Source: Pelagibacteraceae bacterium
GTDB lineage: Bacteria > Pseudomonadota > Alphaproteobacteria > Pelagibacterales > Pelagibacteraceae
NCBI GenBank assembly: GCA_002704145.1
Contig: PAFH01000005.1
Coordinates: 1-8,280 of the forward strand
DNA length: 8,280 nt
Direction: 5' to 3'
Shown here: in pieces, positions 1-6,372 of the stretch
How positions within the stretch are numbered: position 1 is the stretch's first letter
Layout of the letters: each line of letters begins with the position of its first letter
The notes under the pieces: generated by a model
The model's input: the letters and a program-made list of their open reading frames with translations, nothing else
Database searches by the model: none
Told to the model about the DNA's origin: nothing
Position numbers and translations under genes: made by a program

Positions 1-1329
1 AGCCGCAGAAATTAAATAATCGGGGGTTCCCATATTTTGTAATCTAGTAATTGAACTTGGAGCATCATTAGTGTGCAAAGTGCTAAAGACAAGGTGACCC
101 GTAAGGGCTGCTTTAAGAGCAATGTCCACTGTGGCTTTATCCCTAATCTCTCCAACCAGAATAACTTCTGGGTCTTGTCTTAAAAATGATCTTAGAGCCT
201 TTTCAAATGTATATCCAATATCATCCCTTACCTGAACTTGACCAACACCTTCTAATTCATATTCAACTGGATCTTCTGCTGTTAAAATATTCATCGAGGG
301 TTTATTGATAGTTTTTAAAATACTATAAAGAGTAGTTGTTTTACCGCTTCCCGTTGGACCAGTAACCAAAACCATACCTTGAGGAGAATTTATGGCTTCT
401 GTTAAGAGTTTTAAATCCTCATCAGCAAAACCAAGTTTATCTAGTGACTTATCTCCCGCTTCTTTATTTAAAAGCCTCATTACAATTCGTTCATTATTTT
501 TGGTAGGCATGATGGATATCCTGAGATCCATTTCTTTGTCACCATATTTAAAAGTTGCTCCTCCATCTTGTGGTACTCTTCGTTCAGCAATATCTAGTTT
601 ACTTAATATTTTTATTCTTGTTACTACTGAATTATAATTGAGAGGGTCTTTGGTTAAGAAATCTGTAAATTCATCCATGACTCTTAGAACCCCATCAACT
701 CTAAATCTTACATGCGCAGTATCTTTAAAGGGTTCTATGTGAATATCGCTTGACTCTAGTTTAATAGCCTCGTTCAAAATCTTGTCTACAAATACAATCA
801 CATCGGACTCGACTTCAAGAGGCACCGCACTTTCTTTTTTCTTTACTGGCTGAATCTTTTCAGTTTTTTGAATATTGGCTTTATCTCCTTTATCAAGCCT
901 TACAAGAAATTGACCAATTTCTTTTAATGAAGCTGCATGAAGCTCTGGTTCAAGTTTGGTTAAACTTTGAATATTCTTTAATAGACCTAATTTAGATGCA
1001 TCAGGTATCGCAACTTTAATTGTTCCCCCTTCAATGGCAAAAGGTATAATAGTATTATCTTTTAAGTATCTTAACTCAGAATATTTCTTGACTTCTTTTG
1101 AAATTTTAATCTGATCAAGATTTACTAATGGTATAGAAAAACTCTCTGATAATAATTTTGCAATCTTATTGTCATTAGTGATATTTAATTCAAAAGCTGT
1201 TTCAAGTTGTGATTTACCTGACTCTTTGCTCAGTGTTTCTATTTGCTTAACTTGATCTTGATCAAGAACATTGTTGTCTCTTAGCATTGTAATTATGCTT
1301 TGTTCACTTGTGTTATCTAATCTTATCAT
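1..1329 (-). CDS. pilB: Type IV pilus extension ATPase PilB/GspE family (C-terminus cut by left window edge)
   Basis: Hexameric cytoplasmic ATPase predicted to power pilus extension at the inner-membrane platform. Translating the minus strand from the ATG at 1327-1329 gives 443 residues with no stop before the window edge; family members usually have about 560, so roughly the last 120 are missing. Residues 1-140 resemble the GspE/PilB N-terminal (MshEN-type) domain and 150-170 is a charged linker. The ATPase core follows: SSDIHIEP (193-200), RFRVDG (208-213), Walker A GPTGSGKTTT (324-333), Asp box AEDPVE (351-356), Walker B-type RQDPEVILVGEIRD (384-397) and His box TGHLVFSTLHTND (410-422). 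The two-domain N-terminus and the LYSIL after Walker A favour PilB/GspE over PilT. The zinc-binding Cys region, if present, lies outside the window. The start is 2 nt after the secretin stop with no clear Shine-Dalgarno, so translational coupling is likely. GspE of a type II secretion system is the alternative, but PilM/N/O/P/T context favours pili. Confidence 0.93.
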   Translation of the reverse strand, partial: MIRLDNTSEQSIITMLRDNNVLDQDQVKQIETLSKESGKSQLETAFELNITNDNKIAKLLSESFSIPLVNLDQIKISKEVKKYSELRYLKDNTIIPFAIEGGTIKVAIPDASKLGLLKNIQSLTKLEPELHAASLKEIGQFLVRLDKGDKANIQKTEKIQPVKKKESAVPLEVESDVIVFVDKILNEAIKLESSDIHIEPFKDTAHVRFRVDGVLRVMDEFTDFLTKDPLNYNSVVTRIKILSKLDIAERRVPQDGGATFKYGDKEMDLRISIMPTKNNERIVMRLLNKEAGDKSLDKLGFADEDLKLLTEAINSPQGMVLVTGPTGSGKTTTLYSILKTINKPSMNILTAEDPVEYELEGVGQVQVRDDIGYTFEKALRSFLRQDPEVILVGEIRDKATVDIALKAALTGHLVFSTLHTNDAPSSITRLQNMGTPDYLISAA

Positions 1330-1331
1330 GA

Positions 1332-2885
1332 CTATCTAATAACTCTTGGTGCCAAGAATATAAGTAATTCTGTAAGTTCGTCTTTTTTCTGTCTGCTTTT
1401 AAATAAATTTCCTACCACAGGTACGCTGCCTAAACCTGGTGTTTGACCTTTAAGATTGCTAGTGTCTTGTTTCTTAATACCACCTATTACTACTATGTCT
1501 CCATCACTAACCAGTAACTTTGTTTTTATCTCATTCTTTTTAATTCCAGGTTCGTCAGAGCCTTCGACTGGTGTAGGCGAGTCATTATTTACTAAAATAT
1601 CTAATAATACATTTCCATCTCCTATAACACTGGGTGTAGCTGTTAGAGATAAAGCTGCATCTTTAAATTCTGTTGTAGTAGTTCCATCAGAAGTTACCTG
1701 ATAAGCAACTTGAGTTCCTTGGGTAATCTTTGCCTCCTGATTATTTAATGTAAATACACTTGGGTTGGATAAAATATTTGTTTTACCCTGTGATTGTAAT
1801 GCTTCGATCTCAAGTTTTAGTGCACCAGTCCCCAAAGTTTTAATTATTCCTATTCCACTGGTAGCACCTGTTATTGAGTTATTCGTTACAGTTCCGGCTG
1901 CTGCACCTAATGCAATACCAGCTCCAGTGGTTGCAGCACCACCAATTGTACCAGAAATTATTTCAGATCCTTTTTCTCCAGAAGTACCTCTTTTTGTAAT
2001 AGCTCCTATTCGCGTTCCTAAATCTCTTTGAAATGTAGAAGTAGCCTCTACTATAAACGCTTCAATTAAAACCTGGTCTGTTTTTACATCAATTTCTTTT
2101 AAGACTGCATCAATAACATCTAAATCTGGTTTTCGCCCTCTAACAATTATTGACCTTGTCATGCTTTCTTCAGTGATAGATAAATTACTTAAAGTACTTG
2201 TTCCATCGGCTCCTTGAGATGCAAACAAATTTTCAATAGTTTTTTTAGCTTCGGTTGGACTGATATAATATAATCTAAAAATATCTGCTAATATTGGTTC
2301 AACTGTATCTTCTAATTGAATTTTCTTTTTTAAAACTTCTGCTCTGGCTGATTTTAAAGTTTCTTGAGCTGTAAGTTTTTCAGGAGTATGCACTCTAATA
2401 ATTCCTCTTCGTACATCTACATCTGCTCCCAAAGTCTTCATATCTAATAAAGTCTGAAAGGCTGAGTCCCAAGCAACATTTTGAAGTTTTGCTGTAACTG
2501 TTCCACTTACCTCTTCACCAACAATAATATTTACATCGCCTATTTCGGCTAGTGCATCCATGGCGTCTCTAAAATCAACACCTATGAAATTAAAGCTAAC
2601 TAATTGTTTTAAGTTAGTATATTCTTCATCTATTGTGACATAATTTCTTACTTGTTCAGTAGTTATTGTTTTTCTTTTATTTGCTGTTGGATCAAATTCA
2701 GTATCATATGGTTTAGGTCCGTATTTGACTTTGTCTTGCATTGATTTGCTACCATCAACAACAACTTTTGATGGGTCAATTAAAGGCCCGTCGCCATGAA
2801 CAGATTTTTTTTTTGTAGCAGCGCAATTAGTTAAGATAACTAATACTGAAAGAAGATACACAAATTTCAAAATTAATGATCTCAT
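1332..2885 (-). CDS. pilQ: Secretin, lipidated MshL/PilQ-type outer-membrane pore of the pilus
   Basis: Forms the outer-membrane channel through which the pilus passes. The 517-residue protein starts with a lipoprotein-like signal: hydrophobic residues 7-19, then LTNC with Cys21. The -1 Asn is unusual for a lipobox, so lipidation is likely but not certain. Residues 95-170 fit the secretin/TonB short N-terminal (STN) domain, 190-268 an N1-type domain (FRLYYISPTEAKKTI), and 270-517 the secretin core. The core has QVLIEAFIVEA (271-281), DLGTRIGA (288-295), SQGKTNILSNPSV (365-377), SDGDIVVIGGI (460-470) and the signature PGLGSVPVVGNLFKS (483-497). A Gly/Ala/Thr-rich stretch at 300-350 is in the position of the gate hairpins. 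No AMIN domain is evident, so the short, probably lipidated form resembles MshL/BfpB-type secretins more than Pseudomonas PilQ. The start overlaps the pilP stop as ATGA, with a ribosome binding site at 2893-2897. Confidence 0.93.
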   Translation of the reverse strand: MRSLILKFVYLLSVLVILTNCAATKKKSVHGDGPLIDPSKVVVDGSKSMQDKVKYGPKPYDTEFDPTANKRKTITTEQVRNYVTIDEEYTNLKQLVSFNFIGVDFRDAMDALAEIGDVNIIVGEEVSGTVTAKLQNVAWDSAFQTLLDMKTLGADVDVRRGIIRVHTPEKLTAQETLKSARAEVLKKKIQLEDTVEPILADIFRLYYISPTEAKKTIENLFASQGADGTSTLSNLSITEESMTRSIIVRGRKPDLDVIDAVLKEIDVKTDQVLIEAFIVEATSTFQRDLGTRIGAITKRGTSGEKGSEIISGTIGGAATTGAGIALGAAAGTVTNNSITGATSGIGIIKTLGTGALKLEIEALQSQGKTNILSNPSVFTLNNQEAKITQGTQVAYQVTSDGTTTTEFKDAALSLTATPSVIGDGNVLLDILVNNDSPTPVEGSDEPGIKKNEIKTKLLVSDGDIVVIGGIKKQDTSNLKGQTPGLGSVPVVGNLFKSRQKKDELTELLIFLAPRVIR

Positions 2886-3289
2886 CCCTCTGCCTTTACA
2901 ATATTATTTTTCATATCAATTGAGTATTCTTGTTCTTCTAGTTTAATGTAAACGTGGTCTATAAAAATATCTAATAGCATCAAATTAGTTTGAATAATTG
3001 AGTCTTCCTCATATTTAACTGTTGTTCCATCGGGAAAACTAAATATTGCATATCTTTTACTTTCTCCAAAAATTATTCCTGATAATTTTAAGTTATTCAA
3101 AGATATAGATTTTCCTGAACCACCTGCAGATCCTATTGAGCCACTCCCAGAAGCTCCAGCCCCACTTAAAAAAGGATTTACTGCTGGAAGCTCTTCATCT
3201 AAAACATCTTTTTTTTCATCTGCAAAAATTGAATTAATGCTTAGAAGACCAAAAATTAACACCATTAAAATTTTATTTTTTATATTCAT
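2882..3289 (-). CDS. pilP: PilP/GspC-like periplasmic secretin-alignment protein
   Basis: Small exported protein of 135 residues, expected to connect the PilN/PilO inner-membrane pair to the secretin. A signal peptide is clear: NIKNK, hydrophobic core 7-22, probable cleavage after Ala23 (SIFA/DEKK). The signal has no Cys, so unlike classical PilP it is not a lipoprotein; it resembles MshK in this respect. An acidic segment leads to VNPF (37-40), matching the NPF-type motif common before the PilP/GspC homology region. A Gly/Ser-rich flexible linker (42-60) follows. Residues 65-133 form a small beta-rich domain (LKLSGIIFGESKRYAIFSF, then TTVKYEEDSI and VYIKLEEQEYSID) typical of the PilP/GspC fold. 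The first 17 nt overlap the end of pilO and the last 4 nt overlap the secretin start. Assignment rests on weak motifs plus strong gene order between pilO and the secretin. Confidence 0.8.
   Translation of the reverse strand: MNIKNKILMVLIFGLLSINSIFADEKKDVLDEELPAVNPFLSGAGASGSGSIGSAGGSGKSISLNNLKLSGIIFGESKRYAIFSFPDGTTVKYEEDSIIQTNLMLLDIFIDHVYIKLEEQEYSIDMKNNIVKAEG
2893..2897 (-). promoter_or_regulatory. Ribosome binding site of the secretin gene
   Basis: AAAGG on the minus strand lies 7 nt before the secretin ATG (2883-2885), inside the end of pilP. It supports this ATG as the start, in addition to the ATGA coupling with pilP. Confidence 0.55.
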
Positions 3290-3965
3290 CTGGTAATCCT
3301 ACTATAGAAATTGTTCCAACAGAATTAATTCCTGCATCCTTAACTACTGATATTTTTTCTCTATCAAAATTAATCACTTTATTCGATTGTGCTAAGGCTC
3401 TTCTAAACTTTAAATAGCCCAAATAATTTCCAGTTATCTCATAAGATACTGGTATTCTAAAATAAGCTACATTTTGGTTTTGATTATTTCCTGTATTTTG
3501 ATCATTGTTGCTACTCTGTCCCTGATTTGAAGCAGCAGCTCCAGAAATTGGAATCGCATCTTCTTTGTTTAAATTAATAATGTTTAAATTATTTTTTAAG
3601 GCAAAATTACTTATATTTTGATAGAGTCCTTCAACTTCCTTTTGACTGTGAAAAAGTTTACTTTTTTTATCATATTCGGGTTGAATTTCTTTAATTCTAT
3701 TATTCAACTTTAAAATATTATCGCCAAGGACAGTTATTTGTTTTTCATTTTCTAACATAATGTTGATTCTTTCTTTTTGAAACTGAACTTTTGGGTTTAC
3801 AAATGCATAATAAATTATAAGAAACAATAAAATCGAACCAAAATACACTACAAACTTAGTCAAAAACTTTTTGTCTTTCAAATATTCACTTTCTTTAAAT
3901 TTTTGAACTAGCTCTTTTATATCGATATTTTTTAAATCTATATTTTTTAAATCATCTAAATTCAT
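3273..3965 (-). CDS. pilO: PilO-like inner-membrane alignment protein
   Basis: Bitopic inner-membrane protein of 230 residues, expected to pair with the PilN part of the upstream fusion and bind PilP in the periplasm. The cytoplasmic N-terminus (1-36) is charged and contains a tandem LKNID repeat. One membrane segment lies at about 37-56 (FVVYFGSILLFLIIYYAF), followed by NPK. A predicted coiled coil covers about 60-108. Residues 110-228 look like the PilO ferredoxin-like domain: YQNISNFALKNNLNIINL, then FRIPVSYEITGNYLGYLKFRRAL, where the ITGNYLGYLKF segment is the best family match. An Asn/Gln/Ser-rich insertion at about 145-166 interrupts this domain and is probably a disordered loop. The start overlaps the pilMN stop (ATGA) and no Shine-Dalgarno is visible, so it is probably translated by coupling. 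Identification combines topology, the ITGxYxxxxxF-type motif and position between pilMN and pilP. Confidence 0.85.
   Translation of the reverse strand: MNLDDLKNIDLKNIDIKELVQKFKESEYLKDKKFLTKFVVYFGSILLFLIIYYAFVNPKVQFQKERINIMLENEKQITVLGDNILKLNNRIKEIQPEYDKKSKLFHSQKEVEGLYQNISNFALKNNLNIINLNKEDAIPISGAAASNQGQSSNNDQNTGNNQNQNVAYFRIPVSYEITGNYLGYLKFRRALAQSNKVINFDREKISVVKDAGINSVGTISIVGLPDEYKK
3297..3300 (-). promoter_or_regulatory. Ribosome binding site of pilP
   Basis: AGGA on the minus strand lies 7 nt before the pilP ATG (3287-3289), within the end of the pilO reading frame. It supports the chosen pilP start despite the 17-nt overlap. Confidence 0.5.
3924..3953 (-). repeat. 15-bp tandem repeat within the 5' end of pilO
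   Basis: Two adjacent 15-bp units (3939-3953 and 3924-3938), read on the minus strand as GATTTAAAAAATAT followed by A or C, are identical at 14 of 15 positions. They encode the duplicated D-L-K-N-I at PilO residues 5-14. The unit is a multiple of 3, so gain or loss of a copy would keep the frame. Confidence 0.8.
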
Positions 3966-6055
3966 ATTTTTAATTTACAAAGAATTGAAAATCCTTTTTT
4001 ATTGTTTGCAGATTGTAGATCTCCCTCCCCCTTTGGAACGTTCATTGCTTGAAGAGATGCTTGCTCCACTAAATCTTTTTTATTTAAATTGGAGATAAAA
4101 TTGATGATGTCTTGATCTGAAAAAGCTAAGCCTGAAATTATTACTTCCGATTTTCCGTTAAAGTTTAGTGTGGTAAATTGAACTCGTTGAGGCACACTTC
4201 TGGTAATTTGAGCCAGAGCTCGATATGAAACAATTTGATTAGAATTTACCAGTGTACCTAATTTTAAGGCCTTCTGCATATCATTAACTTGTTTAGTTAA
4301 TTTTATATTTTGCGAGTTAATTTTATTAAATTCAGCTTCAATTTGATCAAAGTTTTCAAGCTTTCCTTTGTTCATATTAATTTGGATAATAGAAAAGCCC
4401 ATTAAAAATAAATATAAAGCTGCAATACCACCTACGAAGCCTTTCAAAGCAAAACCTGATAGAAACTTCATCTTACTCTGTCTTTTTAAAGCTTCTCTAT
4501 TAGGAAGTAAGTTTATATTTTTTACTGCTGTAACAAATTTGTAATAACCAAAAACATCTAATTTTCTATAGGCTAAACCTAGGACCGATGTATAAATTGA
4601 TGTGTTCCTTAAATTTGTTTTTTCTTTATTGTATTCTGGAATACTAACTTCATTCAGAGGATCAAAAACTTGTAATCCTGTAGTAAGTAAATTTTTTTTA
4701 AACGCTGGAATTAATTCTTCAATATTATTCAGATTGCTTATAACTTTAATATTATTAATTTTTGTTCCATATTTTCCCTCATAATCTCCGAGGGCTTGTT
4801 TTAATTGCAAACTATATCTTCGTATAACATTTGTTGCATCATTCTCATCGTTTTGAATACTATTGGAATAATTAACAAGCGCTTCTTTTTCATTAGTTCT
4901 TAGAAAAATATCAGTAATAATTGGAATATTTTCATGAACTATTACCAGATAATTATCTTCAGTCCCAATTTCTAAAAGAGCATTATTGATTTTATTTTCT
5001 ATCTTGAATGCATTGTCGAAAGCATTTTTCAATGTAAAGCATTTAACGTCCATTATAACAGGGTTAAGTCCAGCTTTTTTAACAATCGAAGAGTAAGAAT
5101 TAACGTCGCTTAACTTAGAAGCCACAAACAATATCTCCATTGTATTACTTTTTGGATTTCTACTTATAATTTGATGGAAAACAGAGTATTCGTTTAAATC
5201 ATCTGTTAATTGTACTAAATTTTCCCATAAAGAATCTGTTTCAATAGCTTTTTGCAGTTCTTCATCCGTCATTAGTGGGCTAGTAACCACTCTAATAATA
5301 GCGCTAGTCACTGGAATTGAAATTGCAACGTTAGAGGTCGTAATTTTGGCGTTAGCCATGGTTAATTTTAATTCTTCGGCTACATAATCTTTAGAAGCTA
5401 TAATTCCATCAGTTGTTTTTGCTTTATCTAAAAGTCGTAAAGATATTTTCTCAAGTATCCAGTTGTTATCTTTCGATTTACTTAATTGTGCTACTTTAAT
5501 AGAATTTTCACTTATATCTATACCGGCTATTTCCTCAGTAGCTACGTTGACTTTACTTATTCTTTCACCGAATATTTTTTTTATGTTTGAAAAGCTATCT
5601 TTTTTCTTCTTATTTTCACTGGATTTTTTGGAAAAAATTTTTTTAAAGAAAGATAGATCAAAGTTTAATTTTTTCTTTTCTTCTGATTTAGGCGCAGTTC
5701 TTTGACTTAATAAATTATCATTTTTTTTCTCAATTTCTTGTGCTTTTGTTACTTCAGGCTCTCCTTGAGCTTGAGTAGTTGTTTGAGTGGATACATTATT
5801 GACATCCGAACTTGGGGTATCATTTTGTTTTTTTTCTTCGCTTTCAGGAATTGATCCTGAAATTAAGTCGTCATACCATTTTTCAAGTATTAACTTGGCC
5901 TCTTCTAAGTTTGTAGTTCCTGAAGAAATGACTTTTTGACGGCCGTTATGGAAGGTTCTGCCGACCCAATTTTCAGATTTCAATCTTCCCTTGTATTTAT
6001 CCTGCCTCACATAGATATGAAGCCTGCCATTCTTACTTGAGATAATTTCACTCAT
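3962..6055 (-). CDS. pilM: PilM-PilN fusion with an N-terminal arm-type (integrase-like) DNA-binding domain
   Basis: A 697-residue protein joining two normally separate T4P platform proteins behind an extra domain. Residues 1-65 resemble the N-terminal arm-type domain of tyrosine recombinases: W30-V-G-R, F35-H-N-G-R39, S44-S-G-T-T48, then the helix LEEAKLILEKWYDDL (50-64). Residues 66-170 are a low-complexity Gln/Thr- and Lys-rich linker. Residues 174-500 are PilM-like (actin/FtsA fold): AGIDISENSIKVAQL (177-191), VAISIP (243-248), LLEIGTEDNYLVIV (360-373). The PilN part begins near 511 with INLLPNR (514-520), the conserved PilN motif that binds PilM. A membrane segment follows (537-558), then a coiled coil (563-597) and a periplasmic ferredoxin-like domain (600-697). 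The nucleotide-binding motifs look eroded: DIS for the usual DIG, and SNLNN (440-444) where SGGGA-like glycines are expected. The start is well fixed: an in-frame TAA lies at 6083-6085, no other start codon lies between, and the next in-frame Met is residue 233. PilM/PilN assignment is strong; the DNA-binding domain rests on pattern resemblance only. Confidence 0.88.
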   Translation of the reverse strand: MSEIISSKNGRLHIYVRQDKYKGRLKSENWVGRTFHNGRQKVISSGTTNLEEAKLILEKWYDDLISGSIPESEEKKQNDTPSSDVNNVSTQTTTQAQGEPEVTKAQEIEKKNDNLLSQRTAPKSEEKKKLNFDLSFFKKIFSKKSSENKKKKDSFSNIKKIFGERISKVNVATEEIAGIDISENSIKVAQLSKSKDNNWILEKISLRLLDKAKTTDGIIASKDYVAEELKLTMANAKITTSNVAISIPVTSAIIRVVTSPLMTDEELQKAIETDSLWENLVQLTDDLNEYSVFHQIISRNPKSNTMEILFVASKLSDVNSYSSIVKKAGLNPVIMDVKCFTLKNAFDNAFKIENKINNALLEIGTEDNYLVIVHENIPIITDIFLRTNEKEALVNYSNSIQNDENDATNVIRRYSLQLKQALGDYEGKYGTKINNIKVISNLNNIEELIPAFKKNLLTTGLQVFDPLNEVSIPEYNKEKTNLRNTSIYTSVLGLAYRKLDVFGYYKFVTAVKNINLLPNREALKRQSKMKFLSGFALKGFVGGIAALYLFLMGFSIIQINMNKGKLENFDQIEAEFNKINSQNIKLTKQVNDMQKALKLGTLVNSNQIVSYRALAQITRSVPQRVQFTTLNFNGKSEVIISGLAFSDQDIINFISNLNKKDLVEQASLQAMNVPKGEGDLQSANNKKGFSILCKLKI

Positions 6056-6077
6056 AGCAAATCCAGTTGTTCGAAAC

Positions 6078-6104
6078 TTGTGTTACAGTACAGTTCTAAC
6101 ACAA
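6078..6104. promoter_or_regulatory. Inverted operator-like pair at the pilMN promoter
   Basis: TTGTGTTA (6078-6085) and its exact reverse complement TAACACAA (6097-6104) form an inverted repeat with 8-bp arms and an 11-bp spacer. The left arm overlaps the predicted -10/+1 of the pilMN promoter and the right arm lies in its -35/-10 spacer. This is where a dimeric repressor would block RNA polymerase. The arrangement is seen directly; the operator role is inference. Confidence 0.6.
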
Positions 6105-6113
6105 TTTAGTCAA
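6085..6113 (-). promoter_or_regulatory. Predicted sigma70-type promoter for pilMN-pilO-pilP-secretin-pilB
   Basis: On the minus strand TTGACT (-35, plus coordinates 6108-6113, 5/6 to consensus) is followed after 17 bp by TACTGT (-10, 6085-6090, 3/6). The predicted start is near 6078, about 22 nt before the pilMN ATG. The good -35 and spacing suggest a promoter; the poor -10 suggests it is weak or needs activation. Repeat copies occupy both its spacer and its -10/+1. Confidence 0.45.
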
Positions 6114-6233
6114 TAATAATTGTGTTACACACGATTGTACGACATTTGTTAGAAAAATGTTCCTATATTTTTTGTGTTAGAAATATTTTTGAGTATTATA
6201 TTTGTGTTAGAAATTTGAAATTTTGTGTTAGAA

Positions 6234-6324
6234 TTTCTCAAATCAGACATAAATCCTATTATTATTCAAATTATTCATGTTTTTAAACAATATTTTAAAA
6301 TTTAAATATTTGCTTGAAATATTA
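6234..6324. other. Motif-free, extremely AT-rich spacer between the two repeat clusters
   Basis: About 90 bp with roughly 16% G+C by hand count separate the left and right repeat clusters. It contains no gene and no copy of the 11-mer. Short A/T palindromes are visible: ATTTTAAAAT at 6292-6301, and AATATTT/AAATATT (6305-6311 and 6317-6323) around GCTTG. Such DNA could act as a flexible or curved segment allowing looping, or as an UP element for the pilT promoter. It may also be plain AT-rich intergenic sequence. Confidence 0.4.
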
Positions 6325-6342
6325 CTCTAACACAAAATAATT

Positions 6343-6372
6343 TTGACAAATTAACTTTAAAACTGTTATTCT
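6343..6372 (+). promoter_or_regulatory. Predicted sigma70-type promoter for the pilT-minor pilin operon
   Basis: A perfect -35 hexamer TTGACA (6343-6348) is followed after 18 bp by TATTCT (6367-6372, 4/6 to TATAAT). An exact minus-strand repeat copy (6369-6379) covers the -10 and probable start point near 6379, and a 10/11 copy (6325-6335) sits just upstream of the -35. A factor bound at the former would exclude RNA polymerase, so repression is the simplest prediction. Confidence 0.55.

Noticed and set aside
1308..1315. Isolated TTGTGTTA inside the start of pilB, TAACACAA at 7964-7971, and a 10/11 match at 3750-3760
   Set aside because: Single scattered copies in coding sequence are expected by chance in DNA this AT-rich and lack promoter context.
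1765..2031. Plus-strand open frames opposite the secretin and other minus-strand genes (also 392-637, 1456-1701, 4602-4784, 5463-5705), and the minus-strand frame 6673-6912 opposite pilT
   Set aside because: They lie wholly within well-identified genes, lack recognisable domains and have compositions expected of antisense shadows.
5860..6055. Remnant of a real integrase gene or an attachment site at the pilMN start
   Set aside because: The arm-like domain is in frame with PilM, has an upstream in-frame stop and its own ATG. No catalytic R-H-R-Y core, tRNA or flanking direct repeat is present.
6241..6324. Rho-independent terminators in the intergenic region
   Set aside because: The visible inverted repeats are almost pure A/T without a G/C stem followed by a T tract, and both operons read away from this region, so none is needed.
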